A stretch of DNA of 64,000 nucleotides from Neptuniibacter pectenicola (GCF_001597735.1 NZ_LUTS01000005.1:1-64000); one strand, 5' to 3'; positions 34,642 through 44,164 are shown, counted from the stretch's first letter. Numbers and translations are program-made. The notes: generated by a model from the letters alone, not told the origin.

Positions 34642-36825
34642 ATGCTTTTCCGGATTACTGCTTTTTTACTATGGGTTTTACTCTACGGATTTTCAGGTCC
34701 ATCTTTTGCTGCGGGTTCGGTTGAAAGCGCTGGCATTAAGGTGGTCAGTGTTATGGATAAGAGCAAATTAGAACCCCTCTTTCCTGACCCTTATTTCGTA
34801 GGGGATAAAGATACCGAACTGGAGCTATGGCCTCTTTTCAAACAGGAGGTCACAGGCCTGAATCTGGTCGGGTATATCTATGAGTCGATCAACTACTCCT
34901 CTATCCCCGGTTTTATGGGTATTCCCTATAACCTGCTCGTAGTGATGGATACCGAGGGTGGTTTTCTCGATGTACGGGTGCTATTTCACCGCGAGCCGAT
35001 GTTTGTGGGTGGGGTTGGTGAAAAGCCCATGTTCGAATTTGTGGAACAGTACAAAGGCTTATCCCTGATGCATAATATCAAGTTCAATGATAATCAGGGC
35101 CAACGTAAACCCAGTGATGGCAAAAACACTTACCTAGATGGTATTTCCGGCGCGACTGCATCTATCCGTATTTTGAATCAAACGTTGTTGTCATCGGCAT
35201 TAAAGGTTGCCCGTGCCAAACTGGGTTTTGGTGCAGGCAAAGACCCAGACCTGATCGCTAAAATTGATATGGAGCTATTCACCGATATGAACTGGCTCAG
35301 TCTAATAGAACAGGGTTTGATTAGGAAAGTCAGCATTACTAATAGCCAAGTGGAAGAACTTTTTACAGAGACTCGGGCTGCCGAGATTGACGAAATTGCC
35401 AAGCAGTACCCGAATGAACTGCTAACTGAGCTGTATGTGATGGATCTGGCTATTCCAACGGTTGGGCGTAATCTTCTGTCACCAACATCTTGGGAATTTC
35501 TACAGGATAATCTAGAAACCGGCGATCATGCGATACTGGTAGTCAGCACCGGTCGTTACTCTTTTGTGCATGATAAAACCTTGCGAGGTGGTATCTCGGA
35601 CCGTATTCTGCTGCGCCAGGAAGGCCTACCTATCGAGATGCGTGATTTCGATTTTAGTGAGCGCGTAGATCTCTACAACCCTGAGTATACCGTCAAACTA
35701 CCGGCTCGCCTGCAAAAGGCTGACTGGATGGTTTACCGGGTTATCGACACTTCAGGTATTGATATTGCCTTACCTCTGGATTTTGAGTTTTCGATCAGTC
35801 GGGGAGATGACATTGTTTACCTGCCCACAATCACCAAGAGTTTTAATTTTAGATATACCGTTCCAGAAGCCTATTATTTTGAACCCGACAGCGCGAATAA
35901 AACTTGGGTGTCAATCTGGCAAAAACGGCAATGGGATCTCACCATTCTTGCAGCGGGTTTGATAGTCTTATGCGTTGTATTACTGAGACCAAAATTCGTA
36001 ATGGCGCAGCCTAAACATCTGCAAATATTTCGAACTTGCTACCTTGTTTTTACCCTGTTTTTTATAGGCTGGTATGCACAGGGGCAGCTTTCGATTGTAA
36101 ATATCACGGGTACCATTCAATCTTTAATGGCAGGCGGAAATCTCAACTTCTTCCTTTATGACCCTATGACATTGGTCTTGTGGGCCTTCGTTATTCCAAC
36201 TTTTTTTATCTGGGGAAGAGGTGCTTTCTGTGGCTGGTTATGCCCTTTTGGTGCTCTACAGGAACTTAGCGCCCGCATACTAGCCCGCTTGAATTTACAA
36301 ACATTTGAGCCAAGCCCTAAACTGGATCGTATTCTTAAAAAACTAAAATACCTGCTGCTTTTCGCAATTCTTGTTGCGGCATTTATATCCCCGGTTTGGA
36401 CAGATCGTTTAGTCGAAATTGAGCCCTTTAAAACCAGTATCACTCTTTATTTTACGCGTTACTGGCCCTTTGTCCTCTGGGCAGTATTCGCCGTTCTGGC
36501 CAGTACATTTATTTATAAAGGTTATTGCCGCTACCTCTGTCCATTAGGTGCAGTTATGGCGATTTTGGGTAAATTTCGATTGCTAAACTGGCTGCCGCGC
36601 CGGGATGAATGTGGCTCGCCTTGCCAGCTTTGTAAAAAAAGCTGCGCATATGAATCGATTAACAGAGATGGGAGTATTGATTATGATGAGTGTTTTCAAT
36701 GTCTGGACTGTGTTGAAATTTATGAAAGCGATCAACGTTGTGTCCCTTTAATATTGGAAAAACGAAATGGTCGCAAGCTCAAAAAAGTAGGCTCAGAGGC
36801 GTTGATCGCTAGTAGTACGCTTTAG
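34642..36825 (+). CDS. NosR/NirI-like flavo-iron-sulfur membrane protein
   Basis: 727 aa from the ATG at 34642; a TTG 12 codons earlier is less likely. Signal segment ITAFLLWVLLYGFSGPSFAA, then a periplasmic FMN-binding domain with the flavinylation motif DGISGATAS (about residue 178), several membrane helices from about 445, and two polyferredoxin CxxxCP clusters: FCGWLCPFGA and YCRYLCPLGA. The C-terminus has CGSPCQLCKKSC and CFQCLDC ferredoxin motifs. NosR proteins pass electrons for nitrous oxide reduction, but no nosZ or other nos gene is here, so it may serve another periplasmic reductase. Confidence 0.85.
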   Translation: MLFRITAFLLWVLLYGFSGPSFAAGSVESAGIKVVSVMDKSKLEPLFPDPYFVGDKDTELELWPLFKQEVTGLNLVGYIYESINYSSIPGFMGIPYNLLVVMDTEGGFLDVRVLFHREPMFVGGVGEKPMFEFVEQYKGLSLMHNIKFNDNQGQRKPSDGKNTYLDGISGATASIRILNQTLLSSALKVARAKLGFGAGKDPDLIAKIDMELFTDMNWLSLIEQGLIRKVSITNSQVEELFTETRAAEIDEIAKQYPNELLTELYVMDLAIPTVGRNLLSPTSWEFLQDNLETGDHAILVVSTGRYSFVHDKTLRGGISDRILLRQEGLPIEMRDFDFSERVDLYNPEYTVKLPARLQKADWMVYRVIDTSGIDIALPLDFEFSISRGDDIVYLPTITKSFNFRYTVPEAYYFEPDSANKTWVSIWQKRQWDLTILAAGLIVLCVVLLRPKFVMAQPKHLQIFRTCYLVFTLFFIGWYAQGQLSIVNITGTIQSLMAGGNLNFFLYDPMTLVLWAFVIPTFFIWGRGAFCGWLCPFGALQELSARILARLNLQTFEPSPKLDRILKKLKYLLLFAILVAAFISPVWTDRLVEIEPFKTSITLYFTRYWPFVLWAVFAVLASTFIYKGYCRYLCPLGAVMAILGKFRLLNWLPRRDECGSPCQLCKKSCAYESINRDGSIDYDECFQCLDCVEIYESDQRCVPLILEKRNGRKLKKVGSEALIASSTL

Positions 36826-36918
36826 GGGGTAAACAGGAAAACCTTTCTACTGGTAGATGAGCCTTACAACGTCTAAGTTTTCTGATCTATCGTGCCCTCC
36901 CCTTTAAGGCTCGTTCTT

Positions 36919-37018
36919 TATGTTGTCGTCTGCGCTGCTGGTGTTGAGTTCGTTAGTCGTTGCTCCGTTAATCTATAACGCGATTCGGCATGCTATTAAA
37001 GCTAAGCCTAGGCTGTAA
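36919..37018 (+). pseudogene. Duplicated 3' end of the 32123-32527 gene
   Basis: GCTGGTGTTGAGTTCGTTAG and ATCTATAACGCGATTCGGCA match 32454-32505 almost exactly, in the same orientation. Only the final codons are present, so this is a fragment. It and its parent flank the 32948-36825 module as direct repeats. Confidence 0.8.
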
Positions 37019-37333
37019 ATGTCGGGCTAGAACGATGGGCGTTTTGACGGGTTACTTAAACGAAGCCCCGTTTTTGGCTTACGGTTGCTAGCTATAATGG
37101 CCAGATAGTAACGGCACGATCATTAGCAAACATTAACAAACCGGCAGGGTGTTTCACGTGAAACATTGTGTAATTTTCGCTGCTAAGTTTAGGTACATTT
37201 AGTTCTGCCTTTAAACATGTGGCTTTATATTAAATAGAGTTAATAGGTTGAATGAGCCAGGTAACTTCGCCTGTTGCCATGTTGGTTGTAGATTTTAGGC
37301 GTGTTGATGGAGCGCGCCGAATTGCTTATGCCT
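37019..37333. other. Intergenic region containing a parS site
   Basis: No gene is apparent. The parS-like 16-mer at 37150-37165 is the only recognised feature. Confidence 0.6.
37150..37165. promoter_or_regulatory. parS site 1
   Basis: TGTTTCACGTGAAACA is a perfect 16-bp palindrome and an exact match to the bacterial parS consensus bound by ParB, which organises the origin region for segregation. Confidence 0.88.
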
Positions 37334-37813
37334 TTATGCTAAGGCTCTTGATATTGCACCGTGAATGATGTGTGCGTCATTCAGTGCGCGGTGGGCTTGA
37401 TGATCTTTTCGCTTGCTTAGTTTATCAAGGGTGGTGACGTAGATACTCATTGTCTCGTTGTTCAAAAGCTCGTTAATATCTGCAACCCTAAAGTTGGGCG
37501 TTATATTTACAGCACTAAATAAACGTTTCAACCAAAAGCCATCCCAATCTTCATGATCGCTATAAACAACGTTTGTTCCTAAAAGCCGGTTAAGCTCTTT
37601 TGCAACAACGGCTATGGGTTTGCCTTGTTCGAATAGCGTCTTGCGTAAAATGCCATGCATAGCTTCTGCTTTAAGGCTCCAGTGGCACCAAGACTCCTCG
37701 GGAATGATAAGCGAGTGATAGGCCTTTTGGCCGTTGTAAAGGCCAACCTCAATAGGATAACTATTTGGACTGAGTCCACTTGCTTCGATATCTACTATCC
37801 ATAAGTGAGTCAT
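37334..37813 (-). CDS. DnaQ-like 3'-5' exonuclease
   Basis: 159 aa. DEDD-type motifs: VDIEASGL at residues 6-13 (Exo I), a central YSDHEDWDGFWLKRLF (Exo II), and HRALNDAHIIHGAI near the C-terminus (Exo III). The domain stands alone, as in small ribonuclease or proofreading-type exonucleases. The substrate is unknown. Monocistronic and leftward. Confidence 0.75.
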   Translation of the reverse strand: MTHLWIVDIEASGLSPNSYPIEVGLYNGQKAYHSLIIPEESWCHWSLKAEAMHGILRKTLFEQGKPIAVVAKELNRLLGTNVVYSDHEDWDGFWLKRLFSAVNITPNFRVADINELLNNETMSIYVTTLDKLSKRKDHQAHRALNDAHIIHGAISRALA

Positions 37814-37984
37814 TACTTTACCCTTCTTTGTTTCTCATCATATGGATGAGTATCGCTCACAGCTGAATAAAGCCGCTTTTTTGCGAAGATCACGCCATAA
37901 ATGAATTAGCATAACTTGTGGAGAAAAGTTATGTGCTAGCTCCAAACTACACCCTGAACGTAATGTGTAAGTAGTTTTGATGGC

Positions 37985-38023
37985 CTCGGATGGCTTTTAT
38001 ATTGTTTGTAAAAGCCATCCGAG
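37985..38023 (-). terminator. Terminator of the DUF1348 gene
   Basis: CTCGGATGGCTTTTA and TAAAAGCCATCCGAG form a perfect 15-bp stem, lying five bases past the stop of the leftward gene. Confidence 0.8.
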
Positions 38024-38027
38024 AAAA

Positions 38028-38492
38028 TCATAAGCCTAAGTCGCTTAGGCCTGGGTGGGTCTTTGGTCGGGGGCCTAGAGGCCAGCGAAACAAACGCTCT
38101 TCTTCTTTTATTGGTAGATCGTTAATACAAGCAAAGCGGTTAATCATTAGACCGTCTGCTTCAAATTCCCAATTCTCGTTGCCGTAAGAGCGGAACCAGT
38201 TACCGCTATCATCACGCCATTCATAAGCATATCGAACCGCAATACGATTACCAGTAAACGCCCAAAGCTCTTTAATCAGGCGATATTCATGTTCTCTAAG
38301 CCATTTGCCAGAGAGAAAATCTTCGGCCTCCTGACGGTTGGATACAAAGTGTGTACGGTTACGCCATTGAGTATTTTCTGAGTAAGCAAGCGCGACTTTG
38401 GCTGCGTCGCGTGAATTCCAGCCGTCTTCGGCCATGCGTATTTTTTCAATAGCTGTTTCTTTAGTGAAGGGAGGTAAAGGGGGTCTGGGCAT
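38028..38492 (-). CDS. DUF1348 / SnoaL-like protein
   Basis: 154 aa, full length for DUF1348. Typical segments: [53 protein letters not shown] and the [12 protein letters not shown]-terminus. The family has the NTF2-like cone fold; its biochemical role is not known. It lies beside an AhpD-like gene and a LysR regulator, a common stress-type grouping. Confidence 0.88.
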   Translation of the reverse strand: MPRPPLPPFTKETAIEKIRMAEDGWNSRDAAKVALAYSENTQWRNRTHFVSNRQEAEDFLSGKWLREHEYRLIKELWAFTGNRIAVRYAYEWRDDSGNWFRSYGNENWEFEADGLMINRFACINDLPIKEEERLFRWPLGPRPKTHPGLSDLGL

Positions 38493-38513
38493 GATGGGCT
38501 CCTTTTTAAAAAT

Positions 38514-38543
38514 AAAGGGGGGGCGGTAATCCCCGTCCCCCTG
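38514..38543 (-). terminator. Terminator of the AhpD-like gene
   Basis: On the minus strand GGGGGACGGGG and CCGCCCCCCC form a stem followed by TTTATTTTT. Confidence 0.75.
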
Positions 38544-38557
38544 ATTAGAAAACGAGG

Positions 38558-39100
38558 TTACAGTGCCTCAACCGTTGGAAAATCAACTTTGGTGCCTAAA
38601 ACTTCGTTCATGAAGTTTGTTAAGGTGTTCAGAGCAACGTGACCAACAATTTCAACGATCTCAGCATTAGAATATCCAGCATCGCGGACGGTTTGGAGGT
38701 CACCATCAGACACTTGACCACGGTTTTTAGTGATTTTTACGGCAAACTCTACTGCTGCTGCCGCTTTGGGGTCGCGCGATGAGCCGTTGCGGTTGGATTC
38801 GATTTCTTCAGGGCTTAGTTTAGCCACGTTAGTGCCAAGGTAGTTATGCGCAGCTAGGCAGTAGTCACAACTATTTACTTCAGCCACAGCTAATGCAATA
38901 CGTTCGCGAGTTGATGTATCGAGGGAGCCGTTTCCAAGCGAACTATTAAGACTTAAATAGCCCTCTAGGGTTTGTGGGCTATTACTAATTAATCGAAACA
39001 TATTTGGGACAACGCCTAGCAAATTATTGACTGCTTCAAGAGAGCTTTGTGATGCTTCTGGTGCGTCTTGGATAGTTGCGGGGGTCGGTATTCTAGACAT
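38558..39100 (-). CDS. Carboxymuconolactone decarboxylase / AhpD-like protein
   Basis: 180 aa. The CxxC-x3-H motif of AhpD-type peroxidases is present in [14 protein letters not shown], and the surrounding helices fit the family. These proteins act as alkylhydroperoxidases or thiol-disulfide partners in the cytoplasm. Divergent from the LysR gene at 39250, which probably controls it. Confidence 0.85.
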   Translation of the reverse strand: MSRIPTPATIQDAPEASQSSLEAVNNLLGVVPNMFRLISNSPQTLEGYLSLNSSLGNGSLDTSTRERIALAVAEVNSCDYCLAAHNYLGTNVAKLSPEEIESNRNGSSRDPKAAAAVEFAVKITKNRGQVSDGDLQTVRDAGYSNAEIVEIVGHVALNTLTNFMNEVLGTKVDFPTVEAL

Positions 39101-39249
39101 GTTTTTCTCCTAGGCTCTGGATGAATTTGAAACGTTATTTAATTGCAAGACTTAATATACAATTGATCAAAACTAAAATAATTGAATAATATTAGAATTA
39201 ACTATTACTTATTCTGAAATAATAAGGCTTGGTGTTTGGGTGATGTGTA

Positions 39250-40149
39250 ATGGATAAGCTCGAAACAATGAGGGTGTTTGTAGAAGTGGCAGAATGTCAG
39301 AGCTTCGTCGGGGCTAGTCGAAAACTGGACTTGTCACCGCCTACAGTTACTCGGTCAATTGCACAACTAGAGCATACTTTGGGTGTGCGTTTGTTTAATC
39401 GAACTACTCGGAATATTCGGTTAACTGATGCTGGGGCGCGGTTCTTTACTGATGCCAAGAGAATTCTAGATGATCTCGCTCAGGCTGAGGCTGCCGCTTC
39501 AGGGAGCTATGCAACCCCTAAAGGTGCTCTGTCCGTAACCGCTCCTGTCTTATTTGGGCAAAAATATATAGCTCCTATTTTAACAGAGTACTTACGGAAA
39601 AATTCCGAAGTGGAAGTGCGGGCTGCATTTTATGATCGCGTTAGTAACATTCTCGATGAGGGCTTAGACGTAGCAATTAGGATAGGACATCTGAAAGATT
39701 CCAGCATGTTTGCAACTCAGGTGGGGAGTATTCAGAGGATTCTTTGTGCTTCACCCGAGTACCTTGAAAAAAATGGTACACCGGAAAGTCCTGCTGATCT
39801 TGCCAAGCATGAAATAATACTTGCGTCGACTGTTGAGTCATCGACAACGTGGCGGTTTGAATTATCTCAAAAAAAGCTTTCAGTAAAGGTATTTCCTCGT
39901 TTGTACTGCAGCCAAAACGGAACGGCTATTGAAGCAGCTAAGCAGGGTTTTGGTATTACACGGTTACTGTCTTATCAGGTGGGGGAAGAGCTTCAGGCTG
40001 GAACGTTACGGCGTATTTTATGTGATTACGAGATCGATTCGTTTCCAGTAAATATTATTCATTTAGAGGGGCGGCAGGCTAATATTAAAATTCGATCGTT
40101 TATTGATTTGGCGGTTGATCGATTGCGAGCTAACCCTTTTATCAACTAA
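39250..40149 (+). CDS. LysR-family transcription regulator
   Basis: 299 aa, normal length. N-terminal winged helix (MRVFVEVAECQSFVGASRKL, about 7-26, then PTVTRSIAQLE) and a periplasmic-binding-like effector domain from about 90. It is divergently placed to the AhpD-like and DUF1348 genes, the usual layout for a LysR regulator of the adjacent operon. The 150-bp gap is AT-rich. Confidence 0.9.
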   Translation: MDKLETMRVFVEVAECQSFVGASRKLDLSPPTVTRSIAQLEHTLGVRLFNRTTRNIRLTDAGARFFTDAKRILDDLAQAEAAASGSYATPKGALSVTAPVLFGQKYIAPILTEYLRKNSEVEVRAAFYDRVSNILDEGLDVAIRIGHLKDSSMFATQVGSIQRILCASPEYLEKNGTPESPADLAKHEIILASTVESSTTWRFELSQKKLSVKVFPRLYCSQNGTAIEAAKQGFGITRLLSYQVGEELQAGTLRRILCDYEIDSFPVNIIHLEGRQANIKIRSFIDLAVDRLRANPFIN

Positions 40150-40329
40150 CAGTTAAATAGCTTGCTCGGTTTAGGTGCTTATTTCAAGGGTGGACTTAAC
40201 ACGGGCCTATAAGCCAAGAATAGGACGTTAGTTTAACTCTTATTCTAATCTCAGTGTGTAAATACAAGGCCCATAGGGAAATGACAACATTGGCCGTTGG
40301 TATAAATGAGACTCCCTTTCTGCAATTTT

Positions 40330-40345
40330 TGTTTCACGTGGAACA
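40330..40345. promoter_or_regulatory. parS site 2
   Basis: TGTTTCACGTGGAACA matches parS with one asymmetric base, a form also used by Pseudomonas-type parS sites. Confidence 0.75.
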
Positions 40346-40414
40346 GGTAGGCCTAAACGTGAATAAAGGGAAAAGTTGCTATCCTCTTTGTCTGTTTGCT
40401 TTAAATTAAATGCT

Positions 40415-40891
40415 TTATTCATCACCTAAGTGCACATTAGGGTCTAGGTAATATGCCCCAGGGCCATTTACGGCGACGCTATCTTTTGGGTTAAAGAGTT
40501 TACATTCATCTACAGATAGGCAGCCGCAGCCGATACAGCTGCCCAAAATATCTCTTAAGCGGGTTAGTTGGTTGATTCGTTTGTTTAGATCTGTTCTCCA
40601 CTGCTCTGCTAGATTATTCCAATCCTCTGCTGTGATGGTTTTATCATTTGATAATTGACTCATCGCTTGCTTAATTTCTTCTAACGGGATGCCGGTTTTC
40701 TGCGCTACCTTAATAACCGCAAGCTTTCTTAATACCCCTCGTTTGTAGCGTCTATGGTTGCCGTTATTTCTTTGTGAGCTGATAAGCCCCTTCGATTCAT
40801 AAAAGTGGATAGTCGAGACGGGTAATCCACTCCTTGATGAGACTTCACCCACTGACAGTTCTTCTTGTGCCGCATATTTTTTGTTCATCAT
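40415..40891 (-). CDS. soxR: Redox-sensing activator SoxR
   Basis: 158 aa, MerR family. The winged helix begins at SVGEVSSRSGLPVSTIHFYE (about 13-32), a dimerisation helix follows, and the [2Fe-2S] ligands CIGCGCLSVDEC (about 118-129) are in the exact SoxR pattern. Oxidation of the cluster switches on target promoters. A SoxR-type promoter lies upstream between soxR and the rightward DUF1330-like gene. Confidence 0.94.
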   Translation of the reverse strand: MMNKKYAAQEELSVGEVSSRSGLPVSTIHFYESKGLISSQRNNGNHRRYKRGVLRKLAVIKVAQKTGIPLEEIKQAMSQLSNDKTITAEDWNNLAEQWRTDLNKRINQLTRLRDILGSCIGCGCLSVDECKLFNPKDSVAVNGPGAYYLDPNVHLGDE

Positions 40892-40905
40892 TTAATAAAA
40901 ATCGC

Positions 40906-40936
40906 TTGACCTCAAGTAAGGTTGAGATTTTAGAAT
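40906..40936 (+). promoter_or_regulatory. SoxR-type promoter with 19-bp spacer
   Basis: TTGACC (40906-40911) and TAGAAT (40931-40936) are 19 bases apart, the long spacing needed by MerR-family activators. Between them CCTCAAG and TTGAG form the inverted repeat of a SoxR operator (40910-40926). It drives the gene at 40982. Confidence 0.78.
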
Positions 40937-40981
40937 GCTCCGCATTGTATGGCAAGTAACCTGTTTTACGAGGCGGAATGA

Positions 40982-41368
40982 ATGCATAAATTCCCTGAAG
41001 GTCGCAATCAAAGGAGTGCTGTAATAGGCGCTCAGTTTTTAAGTAATAGGAATGGTTTTATGCTATCGCCCGTTTATCTTGTTGCTAGTGCGCTGCTCGT
41101 TGAGGAAGCGAGCCCCTTAAGTTTTTATAACAAAAGCGTTATTCCTTTTTTTGCTGGATATGGTGCGGAGGTTTTGGTAGTGGGTCGTACGGAGCAACTG
41201 GTTGAGCATTTGGAGGGTGAATGGAAACCTGGCTCTGATTTTATTCTGTTCCGCTTCTCTTCTATGGATGCATTAGATAAGTGTCTAAACTCTGCGGAGT
41301 ATCGTGCCTTAAAGTACCTACAAACAGAGATTGTTTCTAAACGCTTATTCTTATCCCTAATAGTCTAG
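40982..41368 (+). CDS. DUF1330-like protein under SoxR control
   Basis: 128 aa. The segment SPVYLVASALLVEEASPLSF to FRFSSMDALDKCLNSAEYRAL has the ferredoxin-like alpha-beta layout and the F-x-S-x-x-A-x-x-xx-S-x-EY motif of DUF1330. The first 30 residues are not conserved in the family, and the start could be the ATG at 41060. The SoxR-type promoter upstream suggests a role in redox stress. Confidence 0.68.
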   Translation: MHKFPEGRNQRSAVIGAQFLSNRNGFMLSPVYLVASALLVEEASPLSFYNKSVIPFFAGYGAEVLVVGRTEQLVEHLEGEWKPGSDFILFRFSSMDALDKCLNSAEYRALKYLQTEIVSKRLFLSLIV

Positions 41369-41372
41369 ACTG

Positions 41373-41705
41373 CTACAGGTTGGCGAGAAGCAGAACCGGA
41401 TTTGATCTGTGGTGATAAGGCGTCCCCCCTCCCTTTTTGTTAACTGATAAGGCCATTTTTCTGAAGAGAGATATATATTTTTTTGGCTGTTTTTGCCAGT
41501 TTGTCGATCTCACCAAGGTTAGGCATTTTACCATCCTGTAAGTTCTTTCTTTATCGAGCAGCTCCATATCTAAATAATCTAAGAGCTTTTTGGCGCAGCC
41601 AGTACAAGGGCCGTTACACATTAAGGCAATCGGTGTGTCGAATGGAATGGCCTCTCTGATCTGCTTGATGAGCGTTTGCATCGCTTCCGTTGTGTCGGGT
41701 TTCAT
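41373..41705 (-). pseudogene. Small Cys-rich protein gene with a probable frameshift
   Basis: From ATG 41705 (a GTG three codons earlier is possible) the frame reads MKPDTTEAMQTLIKQIREAI, then LMCNGPCTGCAKKLLDYLDM. Near 41540 the open frame continues with an unlikely tail, while another frame gives DGKMPNLGEIDKLAKTAKK and ends LISLQKNGLIS-like at 41440. The second tail is helical and protein-like, so the gene is probably frameshifted. The CNGPCTGC motif might bind a metal. Confidence 0.5.
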
Positions 41706-41870
41706 GGCTCCCACCTCTGGCTTTAATTTACCAAACTTGCCGTATTGGTTTCTAGGGTTATGATAAAAGGTGAGCGAAAGGCGACGAGGTGTTATAGGTA
41801 AATGGCGACCTTTTTAGGCTGTGTATGGATTCTATCTAGGGCATTTGTGGGCCGCTTTTTATGTTGATGC

Positions 41871-43424
41871 TCAGGCGGCGAACGGTAATGAAAACTCGAA
41901 ACAGGTTCCCTGGTTGAGTGTGCTCTGTACGTTGATGGGGCTGTTATGGAGTTCTAGGATTCGTTTCACAATCGCTAAGCCGAGTCCTGTTGAGTGGTTC
42001 GCTTCCCTGCTTTTGTCTGGGTTGGTATAAAAGCGTTCGAAGATATGAGGTAGGTCATCTTGGCTTATACCTGCGCCATTATCGCTAATGCTTATTTTAA
42101 TAGCGTCCGTTGTGACGTTTGTTTGGGCCTCAAGTTGAAAAACAATGCGGCCATTCTTAGGGGTGTAAGCGATGGCATTACGGATGAGGTTTTCAAAGAC
42201 CCGCTGGATAAGGCTGATATCCGCATGCACATTAAGGTTGTGATTGGGGGTGATAACTTGGTAGTGGATACCCTTCTCTTTTAGCTCTAGTTCCAACTCT
42301 TGTAAGGTGTCGTAAACGAGCTCTGCCAAGGAGAAGGTTTCAAATTTAGGGGCCACATTAATGGCCTCAAGTTTAGAGAGCTCAAATAGATCTCCGATTA
42401 ACTGACCTAAACGGGTTGTGCTGCTGATCGCTGTTTTTAGATAGTGTAAGCGTTCGTTTTGGCTAAGCTGTTTGTCTTTGATGAGTAATGTTTCTAAGTA
42501 GCCTTGGGCTGATGCTAACGGGGTTCTTAAATCATGGGATACATTGGCAATCAGTTCGCGGCGTGAATTGTCGGCGTCCTTTAGTTGATCAAACTGTTGC
42601 TCGATCTGTGCCGTCATCTGGCCAAAGGTTTGTTGTAGCTGGTCGATCTCATCTTTAGCGGGTGGCGACGTTGCTTGCTGACTTAGGGAGTGGCTTAGAG
42701 AGCTGTGTTTGCGCCCCCGTGTATTGCCGCGTTGTTGTTCGGAAAATTGGCCTATCCTTTTGCTTAGCTTGTTGAGGGGATTTATCAGTAAGCTAAAGAT
42801 CAAAACGCCTGCGATGACGGCAGCTAAACCGATCATAGACAGGGTCATCACCGCCATAGAACGACTGTGGCTGGATTTTATATCTTTGCCCATCTCTTGG
42901 TATATCTTGCTACCTAAAACCACGTACAGATAGCCCTGAGCCGCTCCGCTGTTAGGTACTTGGGCGGCGGAAAATATTTTAGTCTGTGTGGGATCGCGTG
43001 GGTCAACGCCATGCAATGGGAATACTGCATCGCCATTGATAAAGGCTTTAATGGGGTCTAAGGGGATTGTTCTTTGCTGGATGCTTGCTTCCGGTAATGC
43101 GTGGGCGATGATTCTGCCAGTGCTGTCCAGCAGGTAAACTTCGGCTATGGGATTGATGATCATTGCTTGGCGAGAGAGTTCTTTTATCACATCGAGCTTA
43201 GGCTTTTCGTCATCCTTACCGATCAGTTCGTAGGCGTCTGTAATGTACATTGCGATACTGGCATTTATCTTTTGGGTTATCTCTTCGTTGTATTGTTTCA
43301 TCCAAAATTGGCCCGCAAGGAACATAGCCACACTGGATGAGATGAGAATGAGTATGAGCGCAATGGATAGCTTGCTGCTGAGTGTACGGGTTAACGGGGA
43401 TCGATTAACGGTTGGTTGGCTCAT
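41871..43424 (-). CDS. Sensor histidine kinase
   Basis: 517 aa. Membrane segments at about 18-40 and 190-215 enclose a periplasmic sensor, then HAMP, HisKA with ELIANVSHDLRTPLASAQG (His near 297), and an ATPase domain with N-box NLIRNAIAYTP, DNGAGIS, and GTGLGLAIVKRI. It phosphorylates the regulator encoded directly upstream, with a four-base overlap. The signal is unknown. Confidence 0.92.
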   Translation of the reverse strand: MSQPTVNRSPLTRTLSSKLSIALILILISSSVAMFLAGQFWMKQYNEEITQKINASIAMYITDAYELIGKDDEKPKLDVIKELSRQAMIINPIAEVYLLDSTGRIIAHALPEASIQQRTIPLDPIKAFINGDAVFPLHGVDPRDPTQTKIFSAAQVPNSGAAQGYLYVVLGSKIYQEMGKDIKSSHSRSMAVMTLSMIGLAAVIAGVLIFSLLINPLNKLSKRIGQFSEQQRGNTRGRKHSSLSHSLSQQATSPPAKDEIDQLQQTFGQMTAQIEQQFDQLKDADNSRRELIANVSHDLRTPLASAQGYLETLLIKDKQLSQNERLHYLKTAISSTTRLGQLIGDLFELSKLEAINVAPKFETFSLAELVYDTLQELELELKEKGIHYQVITPNHNLNVHADISLIQRVFENLIRNAIAYTPKNGRIVFQLEAQTNVTTDAIKISISDNGAGISQDDLPHIFERFYTNPDKSREANHSTGLGLAIVKRILELHNSPINVQSTLNQGTCFEFSLPFAA

Positions 43425-44164
43425 GCGTCAGCGCCTAAGGTTTCTAATTTATACCCCACGCCCCAGATGGTGACGATCTGTTTTGGGTTGTTCGCGTCCT
43501 GCTCTATTTTGGCTCTAAGCCGATTGATATGAGAATTGACTGTGTGTTCGTAGCCGTCATGGCCATAGCCCCAAACCTGATCTAAGAGTTCCGAGCGTCG
43601 AAAAACCCGCCCTGGGTGTGAGGCGAAATGTTTGAGCAGATCGAATTCGCGTGCCGTTAGGTCGATCTCCTCCTCGCCTAAAAACACGCTGCGATGATCT
43701 TCATCTATGGTGAGCGAACCGGCTTTTATTATCCGATTTTTACTGGCGGTTACTGTCTGCATGGCCGCTTCTCGACGAAACACCGCTCGAATACGGGCAA
43801 TTAATTCCATCACGCTAAAGGGTTTTGTGATGTAATCGTCGGCGCCTAGATCTAAGCCCAGCACTCGATCTAATTCGCTTGATCTTGAGGTGAGTAATAG
43901 CACAGGAATATAGGCTTGTTCCCGCCGTACGCAGCGGCAAATTTCCAACCCAGACGGTCCGGGTAGTTGTATGTCGAGAATGATTAAATCCCAGCTTTCG
44001 GTCAGGGCTTTCTGCAGGCCGTCATGACCGTCGGCGGAAAGTGTCACTGCCGCACCCAAATCGCCAAGGTGTAGATTTAATAGATCGGCGATATCCTTTT
44101 GGTCTTCAACGATCAGTATTTTTCTGTTTTCCATAGGGTTTGGCCTGTACTTAAATGCGGACAC
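43421..44164 (-). CDS. OmpR-family response regulator
   Basis: 247 aa. Receiver domain with phosphoacceptor Asp in WDLIILDIQLPGPSG, switch residues LLTSRS, and KPFSVMEL; C-terminal winged helix (LTAREFDLLKHFASHPG to VWGVGYKLE). First gene of the two-component operon. It is divergent to the outer-membrane barrel gene at 44398, a possible target. A Met 11 codons in (ENRKILIVED) is another start. Confidence 0.92.
   Translation of the reverse strand: MSAFKYRPNPMENRKILIVEDQKDIADLLNLHLGDLGAAVTLSADGHDGLQKALTESWDLIILDIQLPGPSGLEICRCVRREQAYIPVLLLTSRSSELDRVLGLDLGADDYITKPFSVMELIARIRAVFRREAAMQTVTASKNRIIKAGSLTIDEDHRSVFLGEEEIDLTAREFDLLKHFASHPGRVFRRSELLDQVWGYGHDGYEHTVNSHINRLRAKIEQDANNPKQIVTIWGVGYKLETLGADA

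Noticed and set aside
40240-40425. 61-codon frame downstream of soxR
   Set aside because: It covers a parS-like site and has unlikely composition and no clear ribosome binding site.
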